Source: Marinimicrobium sp. C6131 (GTDB lineage: Bacteria; Pseudomonadota; Gammaproteobacteria; Pseudomonadales; Cellvibrionaceae). Taken from it: a stretch of DNA of 64,000 nucleotides. Shown piece after piece: positions 8,801 through 16,987 of the stretch. Position 1 is the stretch's first letter; each line of letters begins with the position of its first letter. A program made the translations under genes and the position numbers. The notes under the pieces were generated by a model that saw only the letters and a program-made list of their open reading frames with translations, did no database searches and was not told the origin of the DNA. The stretch is from the NCBI RefSeq assembly GCF_026153455.1, contig NZ_CP110629.1, positions 930,001 to 994,000 on the forward strand, written 5' to 3'.

Positions 8801-9629
8801 GCCGAACCGGGAGCGGGCGCTGCGCGAAGGGCGGCTGGCGTTGGTAGCCGAAGACAACGAAACCAACCAGCGGGTCATTGAGCGGCAGTTGGCGATGTTG
8901 GGCTTTGCTGCAGATCTGTGTGACGATGGCAGGCAAGCGTTTCGTCGATGGCAACAGCTTAGGCACGATTACGCTCTGGTGCTGACGGACTTGCATATGC
9001 CGGATATGGACGGCTACGCCCTGACTGCCGCTATTCGACAGGATGAAGCGAAGGAGGGCGCTGTTGCCCCGGTCCCTATTGTGGCACTTACCGCCAATGC
9101 GATCGCTGGCGAGGCCGAACGGTGTCGGCAACTGGGTTTCGATGGTTACCTGATAAAGCCCGTGTTAATGGATACGCTGAAAGCGTCGTTGGAGCAATGG
9201 ACAGGTGTGTCTCCGGGGCAATCGTTGACAGGACATGCAGAAAGCGGACGGGTAGTGCTGGTTTCCGAGGCCCTGGATTTGCGGGTGTTACAGGAGCTGA
9301 TCGGTGGCGATGATGCCCTGTTAGCGGAATTTGTGGATAGCTTCCGGAGCAGTTCAGAGGAGTTGGTGACACGCCTGCGGGAAGCGGCGACCCAACAACG
9401 GTGGGGTGCGGTTGCCGATGCGGCGCACTCCCTGAAGTCGTCGGCCCGGTCGGTTGGCGCCAATGGTTTGGCTGACCGGTCACTCGCTCTGGAGCGCTGG
9501 GGGCGTTTGCCTGACCGAGAGAAGTCTCTGGCCGGTGAGTTGTTGAACAATTTTGAAGCCGAGTGGCGTCGGGTGCAAACGGCGTTGCAACAAGTCCAGA
9601 TCTATTTGAACCAGCAGTTGCGAGGGTGA
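5820..9629 (+). CDS. Multi-PAS hybrid sensor histidine kinase with REC and HPt
   Basis: 1269 residues. Order: two hydrophobic segments near 29-46 and 65-84; four PAS modules (about 100-220, 225-345, 350-470, 480-590); HisKA with H624 (MSHEVRTPINGI); HATPase with VIDNGIGM and GGTGLGLSIS; a degenerate linker; a receiver with D1057 (LTDLHMPDMDG); and a C-terminal HPt with H1203 (AAHSLKSSARSVGA). All phosphorelay residues are present (BarA/ArcB layout). The next gene, a REC-EAL regulator, starts one base after the stop, so it is the likely phosphorylation target. Start unclear: ATG 5820 or ATG 5844, neither with a strong SD. Not part of the core flagellar set; inserted between fleR and fliE. Confidence 0.85.
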   Translation: MEVCGFILMKAQSNKIVERLAAHRTYAVVLRWAVLSLGILVLGLHFHEFSLSSDFLAVSTEAWWRYVGEGALLILILALVMLAASNDRKRQVLEQSLDNELVLFRQLAESVQEVFWLTEVESGQLLYVSPAYEPLWGRSRASLLADPDQWFDAVIPEHQQRVAEMREQQIGGRYDIEYEIQRPDGSRRWVHDRAFPVRNDQGQVVRLAGFASDVTDQRWLSQALVRQDRLLNIATQMARVGGWSADLIAERVTLNDEACAIFDVPSGTVFTLEQAFSYYTPQFQRQVSEAVDHAIQEKAPIDLEAQIVTAVGRYIWIRVQAHPILNGQAEVVRLEGAVQDVTERKHASSLLAQGIQRFREFANAMPHLVWTADLAGRLDYGNRMLEEFLGCEHDDPLLDDTWRQAIEADDKSRYNLAWDMALDQGGRLELEVRLRRFDGARRWHALQAMPIKDPHGRTIKWYGSAIDVHERRESEERAKRLAERLATTLESITDAFFTLNTEWVFTYVNREAERLLKRSRDELLGQRLWDAFPDALGTEFERRYRQAVATGVKVSFEAYFEPLGYWSSVNVFPSSDGLAVYFQDVTERRRAEEEQQRIQELERSRELAEMASATKSRFLATMSHEVRTPINGIVGMVDVLHQTSLRGHQVEMVDIIRESAQSLLGIVDDILDFSKIEAGKLELSPVPFSPSALVRSVCLLLDRMALNQGVELTLFSDPALPAQVLGDELRIRQVLLNLVNNAIKFSSKMDRQGSVAVRLYVAGRTSDRVHLAFHVIDNGIGMTLETQQRLFSPFTQADVSTTRQYGGTGLGLSISYSLIQAMEGDIKVSSELHKGSEFRVSLELPVVADSLPAPVAPDLSQVHCVVWPQHQGADWEAYLRAAGASVHGPDQVPEFAAQDPSLWLLVCDTGSNGEAMMTFAEHASLPVWPAHYRWLLIGRGYRRRAREDKPGHFCVDSNSLSPMAFLQAVVTTLGKQPEDGHDSLGGHRSEQRTMPNRERALREGRLALVAEDNETNQRVIERQLAMLGFAADLCDDGRQAFRRWQQLRHDYALVLTDLHMPDMDGYALTAAIRQDEAKEGAVAPVPIVALTANAIAGEAERCRQLGFDGYLIKPVLMDTLKASLEQWTGVSPGQSLTGHAESGRVVLVSEALDLRVLQELIGGDDALLAEFVDSFRSSSEELVTRLREAATQQRWGAVADAAHSLKSSARSVGANGLADRSLALERWGRLPDREKSLAGELLNNFEAEWRRVQTALQQVQIYLNQQLRG

Positions 9630-9630
9630 G

Positions 9631-10404
9631 ATGAACAAGAGCAAAGTCAAAATCATGACGGTGGACGACGACGAATTTATGCGCCGTCTGATCAGTCGCC
9701 TACTGACGAAGCTCGGTTATGTCATGATCAAAGAAGTTGATGGAGGTCGCCGAGCCGTAGATCTGTTGCGTGCGTTGAAAACACCGCCGGACGTTCTGAT
9801 TCTCGACCTGAAAATGCCGGATCTGGATGGTATAGAAGTGGTCCGGCATCTGGTTGAGTTGAAGTTCCCCGGGCAGCTGATTTTGCTGAGTGGCGAGGAG
9901 GAACGTCTGTTGCGCACGGCACAGAATCTGGTTCACGCACACAACATTCCCGTGTTGGGTTATTTGACCAAGCCGGTGGACGACCGGGAACTCGGACTGT
10001 TAATGGACAAACTGCTCAACCAGGCGCCGGCGCGACTGGCGAGGAATAACCAGTCAGTCACCGCTGAAGAGCTGCGCGAAGCCATCGCCCGCAATGAACT
10101 TTTTAACGAGTATCAGCCCGTGGTTTCACTGGTCGATGGCGAGCTGGCAAGCCTGGAGGTGTTGGTGCGTTGGCAGCACCCGAAACATGGGCGGGTGATG
10201 CCCGACCAGTTTATTTATCTGGCCGAGGAGCAGGGGCTGATTGACGATCTGACCCGCTGGGTGATCGGGGAGGCGTTGCAGCAATCAATGCGCTGGAAAA
10301 AAATGGTATTCACTGTGCTTTGTCGGTCAATCTGTCGATGGATAATCTGGAACAGTTGGATTTCACGGATTGGCTGCAGAGTGCGCTTCAGGATGCCGAC
10401 CTGA
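9631..10404 (+). CDS. REC-EAL regulator, 5' part (frame broken near 10296)
   Basis: 257-residue frame. Receiver domain near 1-125 (MTVDDDEFMRR, LILDLKMPDLDG, LTKPVDD), then the start of an EAL phosphodiesterase domain (YQPVVSLVDGELASLEVLVRW; signature is EVL rather than EAL). After MRWKK at a run of seven A (10296-10302) the frame leaves the EAL sequence and ends in about 34 unrelated residues. The EAL domain continues in the -1 frame as the next entry. One extra A, or a -1 slip on A AAA AAA, would join them into a 544-residue REC-EAL-REC protein. It may be a sequencing error, a recent mutation, or functional slippage; I cannot tell which. Likely partner of the upstream hybrid kinase. Confidence 0.8.
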   Translation: MNKSKVKIMTVDDDEFMRRLISRLLTKLGYVMIKEVDGGRRAVDLLRALKTPPDVLILDLKMPDLDGIEVVRHLVELKFPGQLILLSGEEERLLRTAQNLVHAHNIPVLGYLTKPVDDRELGLLMDKLLNQAPARLARNNQSVTAEELREAIARNELFNEYQPVVSLVDGELASLEVLVRWQHPKHGRVMPDQFIYLAEEQGLIDDLTRWVIGEALQQSMRWKKMVFTVLCRSICRWIIWNSWISRIGCRVRFRMPT

Positions 10405-11264
10405 AGCCCTGGGACCTGATTCTGGAAATTACCGAGAGTCGGCCCATGCGTCGTCCGGAAATCGTACTGGATAATCTGACCCGCCTTCGGTTGAAGGGCT
10501 TTAAGCTTGCCATTGACGATTTCGGCACCGGCCATGCATCCCTGGCTCAGATTCGGGATATTCCTTTTGACCAGTTCAAGCTGGATCGGAGTTTTGTTCA
10601 TGGTGTCGGGCAGGAGCGTCGAATTCGGGTCATGTTTGAATCGGCCCTGGGGTTGGCAAAAGAGTTGGGGCTGGAAATTACGGCCGAGGGCGTGGAAGAC
10701 GAAAACGATTGGCAGTTCCTACGCCAACACGATTGCCACAAAGCGCAGGGTTACTTTATTGCTCGCCCTCTACCCGCCGATCAGGTGAGTGGCTGGTTAG
10801 ATCAGTGGCGCGACGAGACCAGTAAAGCGCTATTTCCCCATCTCAATGCCAGCACCATTCATGAGTCTTCCACTAGTGGTGCCGGGCCGTCCTCCAAAGG
10901 ACCGGCACTTATCGTCGAAGACAATGACTTTCAGCGTAAGGTCCAGGCGAGAATCATGCGGGAGGAGGGCTTTGAGCCGTATCTCGCCGCCAGCGCCCAG
11001 GAGGCGCTGGAAGCGCTGAGAGAACTGCGTCCCAGCTTGATTATGATTGACATCGAGATGCCCGGAATGAACGGCCTGGATCTGCTTCGGCGATTACGGG
11101 GTACCCGGGTGTTCGCCCGCACGCCGGTGTTGGTGATTTCCGGTGTCAATACCAAAACGGTGGTGCAGGACAGTCTGTCGGCGGGCGCCACGAGCTTTAT
11201 GGTCAAGCCCTACAACCGTCAGACGCTCATCGAGCGCGTTAACCGGGCACTCCAGGGAGCCTAG
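10320..11264 (+). CDS. EAL-REC regulator, 3' part (continues preceding frame)
   Basis: 314-residue frame opening with a TTG and no SD, so probably not independently translated. It begins inside the EAL domain (LSVNLSMDNLEQLDF), contains the catalytic ITESR, AIDDFGTGHASL, LDRSFV and ITAEGVED motifs and QGYFIARPL, then a second receiver domain near 192-312 (LIVEDNDFQRK, MIDIEMPGMNG, VKPYNRQTL). c-di-GMP metal and catalytic residues in this half look intact, so a restored protein should hydrolyse c-di-GMP to pGpG. Two receivers around an EAL is an uncommon order. Followed by a GGCACC palindrome and the fliE promoter. Confidence 0.8.
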   Translation: MSVNLSMDNLEQLDFTDWLQSALQDADLKPWDLILEITESRPMRRPEIVLDNLTRLRLKGFKLAIDDFGTGHASLAQIRDIPFDQFKLDRSFVHGVGQERRIRVMFESALGLAKELGLEITAEGVEDENDWQFLRQHDCHKAQGYFIARPLPADQVSGWLDQWRDETSKALFPHLNASTIHESSTSGAGPSSKGPALIVEDNDFQRKVQARIMREEGFEPYLAASAQEALEALRELRPSLIMIDIEMPGMNGLDLLRRLRGTRVFARTPVLVISGVNTKTVVQDSLSAGATSFMVKPYNRQTLIERVNRALQGA

Positions 11265-11284
11265 GTTACACACTAGCCAGGCAA

Positions 11285-11301
11285 GGCACCCATGCGGTGC
11301 C
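11285..11301. repeat. GGCACCCATGCGGTGCC palindrome
   Basis: Same small palindrome family as at 3090, here 20 bp after the EAL-REC stop and upstream of the fliE promoter. No U tract. Confidence 0.6.
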
Positions 11302-11325
11302 GACGTCAACACCGGCGGCAATACC

Positions 11326-11340
11326 TGGCCCGTTTTGTGC
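11326..11340 (+). promoter_or_regulatory. Probable sigma-54 promoter of fliE operon
   Basis: TGGCCCGTTTTGTGC has GG and GC at the correct 12-base offset, 64 bases before the fliE start. It differs from consensus at -24 (CCC for CAC) and at -12 (TGC for TTGC), so it is weaker than the fleS, fliK, fliL and flhA sites. fliE is RpoN/FleR-dependent in Pseudomonas. Confidence 0.6.
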
Positions 11341-11403
11341 AGTATTTCTTCTGAACGCTTGAATCCGGCGAAATCGCCAAATTTTTGTCGCAGGGGAAAT
11401 ACC

Positions 11404-11769
11404 ATGACCGATCGCGTTGACATCAACCGCCTCCTGGTGGAAATGCGCTCCCTCAAATCCCAGACCCAGGCCTTCCAGAAGCCCCAGGGCATCAACCCCA
11501 TAAGCGAGGGGCAGCCCGGGTTGCGCACGGAAGCCGGCCGGGACGTCCCCGGGTTCGGTGAAGTCATGGCTCAGGCTCTCAACAAAGTCAACGACACCCA
11601 GAAGGCCTCGGGCGCCCTGCAGGCGGCCTACGAGCGAGGCGAGCCGGGCGTCGACATCACCGATGTCATGGTCGCGTCCCAGAAATCCAGCGTCGCCTTT
11701 CAGGCCACCCTTCAGGTGCGCAACAAGCTGGTTGAAGCCTATCGCGACATCATGAATATGCCGATCTGA
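11404..11769 (+). CDS. fliE: Flagellar hook-basal body protein FliE
   Basis: 121 residues from an ATG preceded by AGGGGAAATACC; longer upstream frames add unrelated sequence. C-terminal family signature: FGEVMAQALNKVN, followed by DVMVASQKSSVAFQATLQVRN. Role: joins the MS ring (FliF) to the proximal rod and is the first axial protein exported. First gene of a fliE-F-G-H-I-J operon. Confidence 0.95.
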   Translation: MTDRVDINRLLVEMRSLKSQTQAFQKPQGINPISEGQPGLRTEAGRDVPGFGEVMAQALNKVNDTQKASGALQAAYERGEPGVDITDVMVASQKSSVAFQATLQVRNKLVEAYRDIMNMPI

Positions 11770-11818
11770 TGGTCGGCCCCGTTTCTGATCCTGACAACGT
11801 ATAACGAGATACACGCAC

Positions 11819-13522
11819 ATGGCTGCAGCTGATTCCGCCGTCGGCGACGACACCTCAAGCGCCGGTCGCAAACGACCGGGCAATGACCTCATCGAGGGAT
11901 TCAGTAACCTAAACCTGGTCCGTCAGGCCGGTTTGATGGTGGGGCTGGCGGCGGCCGTGGCCATCGGCTTCGCCGTGGTGCTCTGGACGCAGGGAGAGGA
12001 GTATCGTCCCTTGTTACCGGGCTTGAACCCGAGCGAGTCCCCGGAGGTGGTGACCGTGCTGGAGCAGGCTCAGATTCCGTTCCGTATCGATCCGGGCACC
12101 GGCGGCCTGCTGGTGGCGGCGGACGACCTCTCGGCCGCCCGCATCCAACTTGCCCAAGCGGGTATTCCCCGGGATAACACCACCGGTTTCGAACTGATGG
12201 ATCAGGAGCAACCCCTGGGCACCAGCCAATTTGTGGAGAGCACCCGGTATCATCGGGCCATGGAGGGGGAGCTCGCGCGCACGATTTCCAGCATGAACAA
12301 TGTTCGCAGCGCCCGCGTTCACCTGGCGGTTCCCAAGCGCTCGGTGTTTGTGCGGGATGTACGCGAACCCCGCGCCTCGGTGTTTCTGGATGTAAACCCC
12401 GGACGTAGTCTGGACGCCAGTCAGGTCAAGGCGATTACCAATCTGGTGGCCTCCAGTGTGTCCGAACTCAACGCGGACGCCGTGACCATTGTGGATCAGC
12501 ACGGTGAGTTGCTATCCGCCAAAGAAGAAAACACCGAGTTGCTGATGGCCGACCGCCAGCGCGAATACACCCGCAGGGTGGAAGATGGACTGGTACAGCG
12601 GGTCAACCGGATTCTGGAACCCGTACTGGGCAGTGAGAACTTTCGTGCGGAAGTCAGTGCCGATGTGGATTTTACGGCCACAGAGCAAGCGGCGGAGACC
12701 TTCAATCCGGACATGCCCGCCATCCGCAGTGAGCAGATCATGAACGAGTCCACCAGCGGACGGGATCAGGGCGGTATTCCCGGCGCCTTGACCAATCAGC
12801 CGCCGGGCACCGCTGAAGCGCCGGAGCAGATTGACCCGGAAACCGGAGAGCCGGTCAATGAGGACTCTCCGCGCGAAGTGCGTGAGCGCGCCACCCGCAA
12901 TTACGAACTGGATCGGACCATCAGCTATACCCGGTTTCAACAGGGACGGGTCGATCGCCTGTCGGTGGCTGTGGTGGTAGACGACAAAGTCGAGCTGGAT
13001 GAGGCGGGCAACGAAACGCGGGTTGCCTGGACCGACGCGGAGCTGCAGCGTCTGGAGTTGCTGGTGCGCGATGCGGTCGGCTTCTCCGCCGCGCGCGGTG
13101 ACAGTGTCAATGTACTGAATTCACCGTTTCGGGCACGCAGCCTTGAAGAGTTTACGACACCGGAACTGCCCTGGTGGCAGCAACCCTGGCTGTTTCCTTA
13201 CCTGAAGCAGGGCGCCGGCATTCTGGTATTGGTGCTGCTGATTTTTGGTCTGCTGCGGCCGGTGCTCAAGAGTCTGGCCCGAACCGGTGGCCGGGCCTCG
13301 GAAGAGGAGGAAGCGCGGGAATTGGCCGCGCTGGAAGAGTCCGGACTGGGTGGGTATGATGGCCTGTCGGACGAAACCGTCACTCTGACCGGCGGCGCCC
13401 TGGGGCTGCCCGGGCCGGAGGAGAGTTACGAGCAGCAACTGAACGCCGTTAAAGGGCTGGTGGCCGACGACCCGGGGCGGGTTGCCCAGGTGGTGAAAAG
13501 TTGGATCAACCGGGACGATTAA
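11819..13522 (+). CDS. fliF: Flagellar MS-ring protein FliF
   Basis: 567 residues, normal length. Membrane segments near 38-58 and 463-482 flank a large periplasmic ring-building (YscJ/FliF) region including ARVHLAVPKRSVFVRD. The cytoplasmic C-terminus ends in the FliG-binding segment (NAVKGLVADDPGRVAQVVKSWI). Role: inner-membrane ring on which the C ring and export gate assemble. ATG start 49 bp after fliE; fliG follows at 34 bp. Confidence 0.97.
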   Translation: MAAADSAVGDDTSSAGRKRPGNDLIEGFSNLNLVRQAGLMVGLAAAVAIGFAVVLWTQGEEYRPLLPGLNPSESPEVVTVLEQAQIPFRIDPGTGGLLVAADDLSAARIQLAQAGIPRDNTTGFELMDQEQPLGTSQFVESTRYHRAMEGELARTISSMNNVRSARVHLAVPKRSVFVRDVREPRASVFLDVNPGRSLDASQVKAITNLVASSVSELNADAVTIVDQHGELLSAKEENTELLMADRQREYTRRVEDGLVQRVNRILEPVLGSENFRAEVSADVDFTATEQAAETFNPDMPAIRSEQIMNESTSGRDQGGIPGALTNQPPGTAEAPEQIDPETGEPVNEDSPREVRERATRNYELDRTISYTRFQQGRVDRLSVAVVVDDKVELDEAGNETRVAWTDAELQRLELLVRDAVGFSAARGDSVNVLNSPFRARSLEEFTTPELPWWQQPWLFPYLKQGAGILVLVLLIFGLLRPVLKSLARTGGRASEEEEARELAALEESGLGGYDGLSDETVTLTGGALGLPGPEESYEQQLNAVKGLVADDPGRVAQVVKSWINRDD

Positions 13523-13556
13523 GCGATACCCGTCGACTGAGTGAGAGAGGAACCCC

Positions 13557-14600
13557 GTGGCTGATAAAGCGCCTGCAGCGGATAAAAACGCACCTGCCAA
13601 ACCCGCATCGAAACTGAATCATGTGGATCAGGCGGCCATTCTTCTGATGTCGCTCGGCGAAGCCGATGCGGCGGAAGTGCTTCGCCATATGGGCCCCAAA
13701 GAGGTGCAGCGTATCGGTGGTGCCATGGCGCAGATGAAAAACGTCCAGAAAAGTGACGTTCAGGCGGTGTTGAGCAATTTTCTCGAGGAAGTGCGCACCC
13801 TCACCGGCTTGGGCACGGACTCCGACGCTTACATCCGCAATATGCTGGTGACCGCCCTCGGTGAAGACAAGGCCAGCGGCCTGATCGATCGAATTCTGTT
13901 GGGCGGCAATACCACCGGCCTGGACACCCTCAAGTGGATGGAGCCGCGCTCCGTGGCCGATGTGATCCGCAATGAACACCCTCAGATTCAGGCCATTGTG
14001 GTTTCCTATCTCGATCCCGACCAGGCCGCAGAAGTGCTCAGCTTTCTGAGTGAGAAAATGCGTCTGGATATCATGATGCGGGTCGCGTCTCTGGATACCG
14101 TACAGCCCAGCGCCCTGCAGGAACTGAACGACATTCTGGAAAAGCAGTTTACCGGTAGTGCCTCCTCGCAGACCAAAGCGGTCGGCGGTTACAAAACGGC
14201 GGCGGAAATCATGAACCATCTGGATGGTACTATTGAGGCCGACCTGATGGACTCCATCAAGGAGTTGGATGAGGATATGGGTAACCAGATTCAGGATCTC
14301 ATGTTCGTCTTCGACAACCTCAAGGATGTGGATGACCGGGGCATTCAGATGTTGCTGCGCGAGGTGTCTTCCGAAGTGCTGATCGTGGCGCTCAAAGGGG
14401 CCGATAACGAGCTGCAGGACAAGATTTTCAGCAATATGTCCAAACGTGCGGCCGAGCTGTTGCGCGACGACCTGGAGGTGAAGGGGCCGGTGCGGCTGTC
14501 CGAAGTGGAGGCCGCACAGAAAGAAATTCTTACCATTGCCCGGCGTATGGCCGATGCCGGCGAAATTGTGCTCAGCAACAGTGGCGAAAAAATGCTTTAA
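13557..14600 (+). CDS. fliG: Flagellar motor switch protein FliG
   Basis: 347 residues. GTG start preceded by GAGAGAGGAACCCC. N-terminal FliF-binding domain (AAILLMSLGEADAAEVLRHM), middle domain with the EHPQ motif (RNEHPQIQAIVVSYL) and C-terminal torque domain with the charged helix (LREVSSEVLIVALKGADNEL, FSNMSKRAAELLRDDLE). Role: C-ring component that contacts the stator and sets rotation direction. Confidence 0.97.
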   Translation: MADKAPAADKNAPAKPASKLNHVDQAAILLMSLGEADAAEVLRHMGPKEVQRIGGAMAQMKNVQKSDVQAVLSNFLEEVRTLTGLGTDSDAYIRNMLVTALGEDKASGLIDRILLGGNTTGLDTLKWMEPRSVADVIRNEHPQIQAIVVSYLDPDQAAEVLSFLSEKMRLDIMMRVASLDTVQPSALQELNDILEKQFTGSASSQTKAVGGYKTAAEIMNHLDGTIEADLMDSIKELDEDMGNQIQDLMFVFDNLKDVDDRGIQMLLREVSSEVLIVALKGADNELQDKIFSNMSKRAAELLRDDLEVKGPVRLSEVEAAQKEILTIARRMADAGEIVLSNSGEKML

Positions 14601-14660
14601 TCGCGCTGGAGTTTTCTTCAGTGTTGTTGTTTCTGATGCACCACCAACGGCGTCGTAATC

Positions 14661-15518
14661 ATGACCACCAAAAAACTTGCCAACCGGATTCCCGCCGAAG
14701 AGCTAGAGCACTATCAGACGTGGGTTCTGCCGCCGATTCACGGTGAACAGGACCGTGTGTTGCCCAGTGCGGAGCGTGAAGCTCGCCAGCGCGCCGAGGA
14801 AGCGGAACGGCGCAAAGGCGAGAAAATTGAAGATGTGGACTACGACGGTGGCAGCAGTGGCTTGAGCGCCGAAGAAATGCAGCGCCTGGTGGATGCCGCC
14901 GAACAGGAGGGCCGCGAGCAGGGCTACCAGGCCGGCTTCGAGCAGGGACGCGCTGAAGGGTATGAGGCGGGCCAGCAGAAAGGCTGGGAGGAGATGCGTC
15001 AGAAACTGGCCGCTGAACAACAGCGCTTTCAGCACCTGGTGCAGTCTCTTCGGGAGCCTCTGGCGGAGCAGGAAGACGCGCTGGAGCAGTGGTTGCTTGA
15101 GGCGGTCTGTGCGCTGACACGCAGCCTGGTGACGCGGGAGTTGCTGACGGACTCCAGTCATATCATGGAGCCGGTTCGCGCGGCCGTGGCGGCATTGCCC
15201 GCCGGTGCCGAACACTTGCATATTTACCTCAATCCCGATGATCTTGCACTGGTGGAAGCTTACGCCGAGGAGCATCGCCTCGCTTGGACTTTTCACGCCG
15301 ATGAGGACCTGTTGCCCGGTGGTTGCCGGGTGGAAACCAAAGAAAGCCAGGTGGACTTCTCCGTTGAACACCGACTGGCCCAGCAGTTGGACGCCTTCGT
15401 GAACCGTCAGTTGGGTAGTGATACCCAGGTGAGTGACGACGACGGGTATGGTGATGAGGCGCTGCGGCGCGATCACGAGACCGGTCACAGCCCGACCGAA
15501 GGGAACGAAACACCGTGA
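14661..15518 (+). CDS. fliH: Flagellar export ATPase regulator FliH
   Basis: 285 residues. Contains the GxxxG-like repeat run typical of FliH (GREQGYQAGFEQGRAEGYEAGQQKG, here near residues 90-115), a glutamate/glutamine-rich helix and the C-terminal FliI-binding domain. Role: peripheral stalk that links FliI to the C ring (FliN) and holds ATPase activity low. The stop overlaps the fliI GTG (GTGA), indicating translational coupling. Confidence 0.93.
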   Translation: MTTKKLANRIPAEELEHYQTWVLPPIHGEQDRVLPSAEREARQRAEEAERRKGEKIEDVDYDGGSSGLSAEEMQRLVDAAEQEGREQGYQAGFEQGRAEGYEAGQQKGWEEMRQKLAAEQQRFQHLVQSLREPLAEQEDALEQWLLEAVCALTRSLVTRELLTDSSHIMEPVRAAVAALPAGAEHLHIYLNPDDLALVEAYAEEHRLAWTFHADEDLLPGGCRVETKESQVDFSVEHRLAQQLDAFVNRQLGSDTQVSDDDGYGDEALRRDHETGHSPTEGNETP

Positions 15519-16984
15519 GAGATGACGCTGTTCCACCCGGTGCCCGTTCGCCACTGCTGGAACGACTGCGCGGTTTCGGCCCGACCGGAGTACCCGACGC
15601 CCCGAAACCGGAAGCCGAAGGCCGTCTGACCCGGTCGGTGGGCATGACCCTTGAAGCCGTTGGACTCAACGTATCCGTGGGACGCCAATGCCAGGTGATC
15701 AATCGGGATGGCCGCCGGATTGAAGCGGAAGTGGTCGGCTTTGACGACGACATTGTCTATCTGATGCCCGTCAAGCGCGTCGAGGGCCTGCAGCCCGGCG
15801 CCCGGGTCATTCCCATATCCACACATCAGGGCATGCGTGTGGGTCCCCGTTTGCTCGGCCGGGTGGTCAACGGCCTGGGGCAGCCGCTGGACGATGCGGG
15901 GCCACTGCGGGGCGACGATTTTCTGGACTTTGCGCCGCACGACATCAATCCGCTCAAACGCCACCCGATCAGTGAACCCCTGGATGTGGGGATACGGGCA
16001 ATCAACGCCCTGATCACCGTGGGGCGCGGGCAACGCCTCGGCCTGTTTGCCGGCAGCGGCGTCGGCAAGAGCGTTCTGATGGGCATGATGACCAAATACA
16101 CCACGGCGGATGTGGTGGTGGTCGGCCTGGTGGGCGAGCGGGGCCGCGAGGTCAAGGAGTTCATTGACCATATTCTCGGCGCCGAGGGGATGGCACGTGC
16201 GGTGGTGGTGGCTTCGCCGGCGGATGATGCCCCTTTGATGCGGCTTCGGGCGGCCCAGTTGTGCAGCCGGATTGCCGAGTATTATCGGGACCAGGGAAAG
16301 AATGTTTTATTGTTGATGGATTCCCTGACCCGCTTCGCCCAGGCGCAACGGGAGATTTCCCTGGCCATCGGCGAGCCGCCGGCTACCAAGGGCTATCCGC
16401 CTTCCGTGTTTGCGAAGATCCCCCAACTGGTCGAGCGGGCCGGGAACGCGGCTCGGGGAGAAGGGTCGATTACCGCCTTCTACACGGTGCTCTCCGAGGG
16501 GGATGATCTGCAGGACCCGATTGCGGATGCCGCCCGGGCCATTCTGGATGGGCACATTGTGCTGTCCCGTCGGCTGGCGGAGGAGGGCGTTTATCCCGCC
16601 ATCGATGTCGAGGCGTCCATCAGCCGGGCGATGCCCAATATCGTTGACGAGTCCCACCTGAAGTCCATGCAGCGATTCAAGCAGTTGCTGTCCCGCTATC
16701 AGCAGAATCGGGACCTGATCAACATTGGCGCCTATACGCCGGGGGCGGATCCTGAAACCGATGCGGCCATTGAGCGGTTCCCCCATCTCAGAGCGTTTAT
16801 TCAGCAGGGGCTGGGGCAGGCGGTGCAACTGGATGAAAGTGTCAATCATCTGCAGCGCACCCTGCAGCCGTCGGGGCCGTCGGGCACGGTGCCGGGCCGA
16901 GGGCAGCCGGGAAGCGGGTCCGCCGGCGCGGGGCCGCGTCGTGGGCCGCTGGCGGCTCAGCACAGCGGCCGGGGACAGCGCTAA
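15515..16984 (+). CDS. fliI: Flagellar type III export ATPase FliI
   Basis: 489 residues from a GTG overlapping the fliH stop. Walker A GSGVGKSVLMG, catalytic GERGREVKEF, Walker B LLMDSLTRFAQAQREI. Family length is about 450; the extra is a Gly/Pro/Arg-rich C-terminal tail of about 35 residues with no domain. Role: hexameric ATPase that unloads chaperone-substrate complexes at the flagellar export gate. Confidence 0.96.
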   Translation: MRDDAVPPGARSPLLERLRGFGPTGVPDAPKPEAEGRLTRSVGMTLEAVGLNVSVGRQCQVINRDGRRIEAEVVGFDDDIVYLMPVKRVEGLQPGARVIPISTHQGMRVGPRLLGRVVNGLGQPLDDAGPLRGDDFLDFAPHDINPLKRHPISEPLDVGIRAINALITVGRGQRLGLFAGSGVGKSVLMGMMTKYTTADVVVVGLVGERGREVKEFIDHILGAEGMARAVVVASPADDAPLMRLRAAQLCSRIAEYYRDQGKNVLLLMDSLTRFAQAQREISLAIGEPPATKGYPPSVFAKIPQLVERAGNAARGEGSITAFYTVLSEGDDLQDPIADAARAILDGHIVLSRRLAEEGVYPAIDVEASISRAMPNIVDESHLKSMQRFKQLLSRYQQNRDLINIGAYTPGADPETDAAIERFPHLRAFIQQGLGQAVQLDESVNHLQRTLQPSGPSGTVPGRGQPGSGSAGAGPRRGPLAAQHSGRGQR

Positions 16985-16987
16985 GTC

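Noticed and set aside
11143..11403. Longer FliE frame starting 87 codons upstream
   Set aside because: The extension overlaps the end of the EAL-REC gene and the sigma-54 promoter; FliE proteins are about 110-120 residues.
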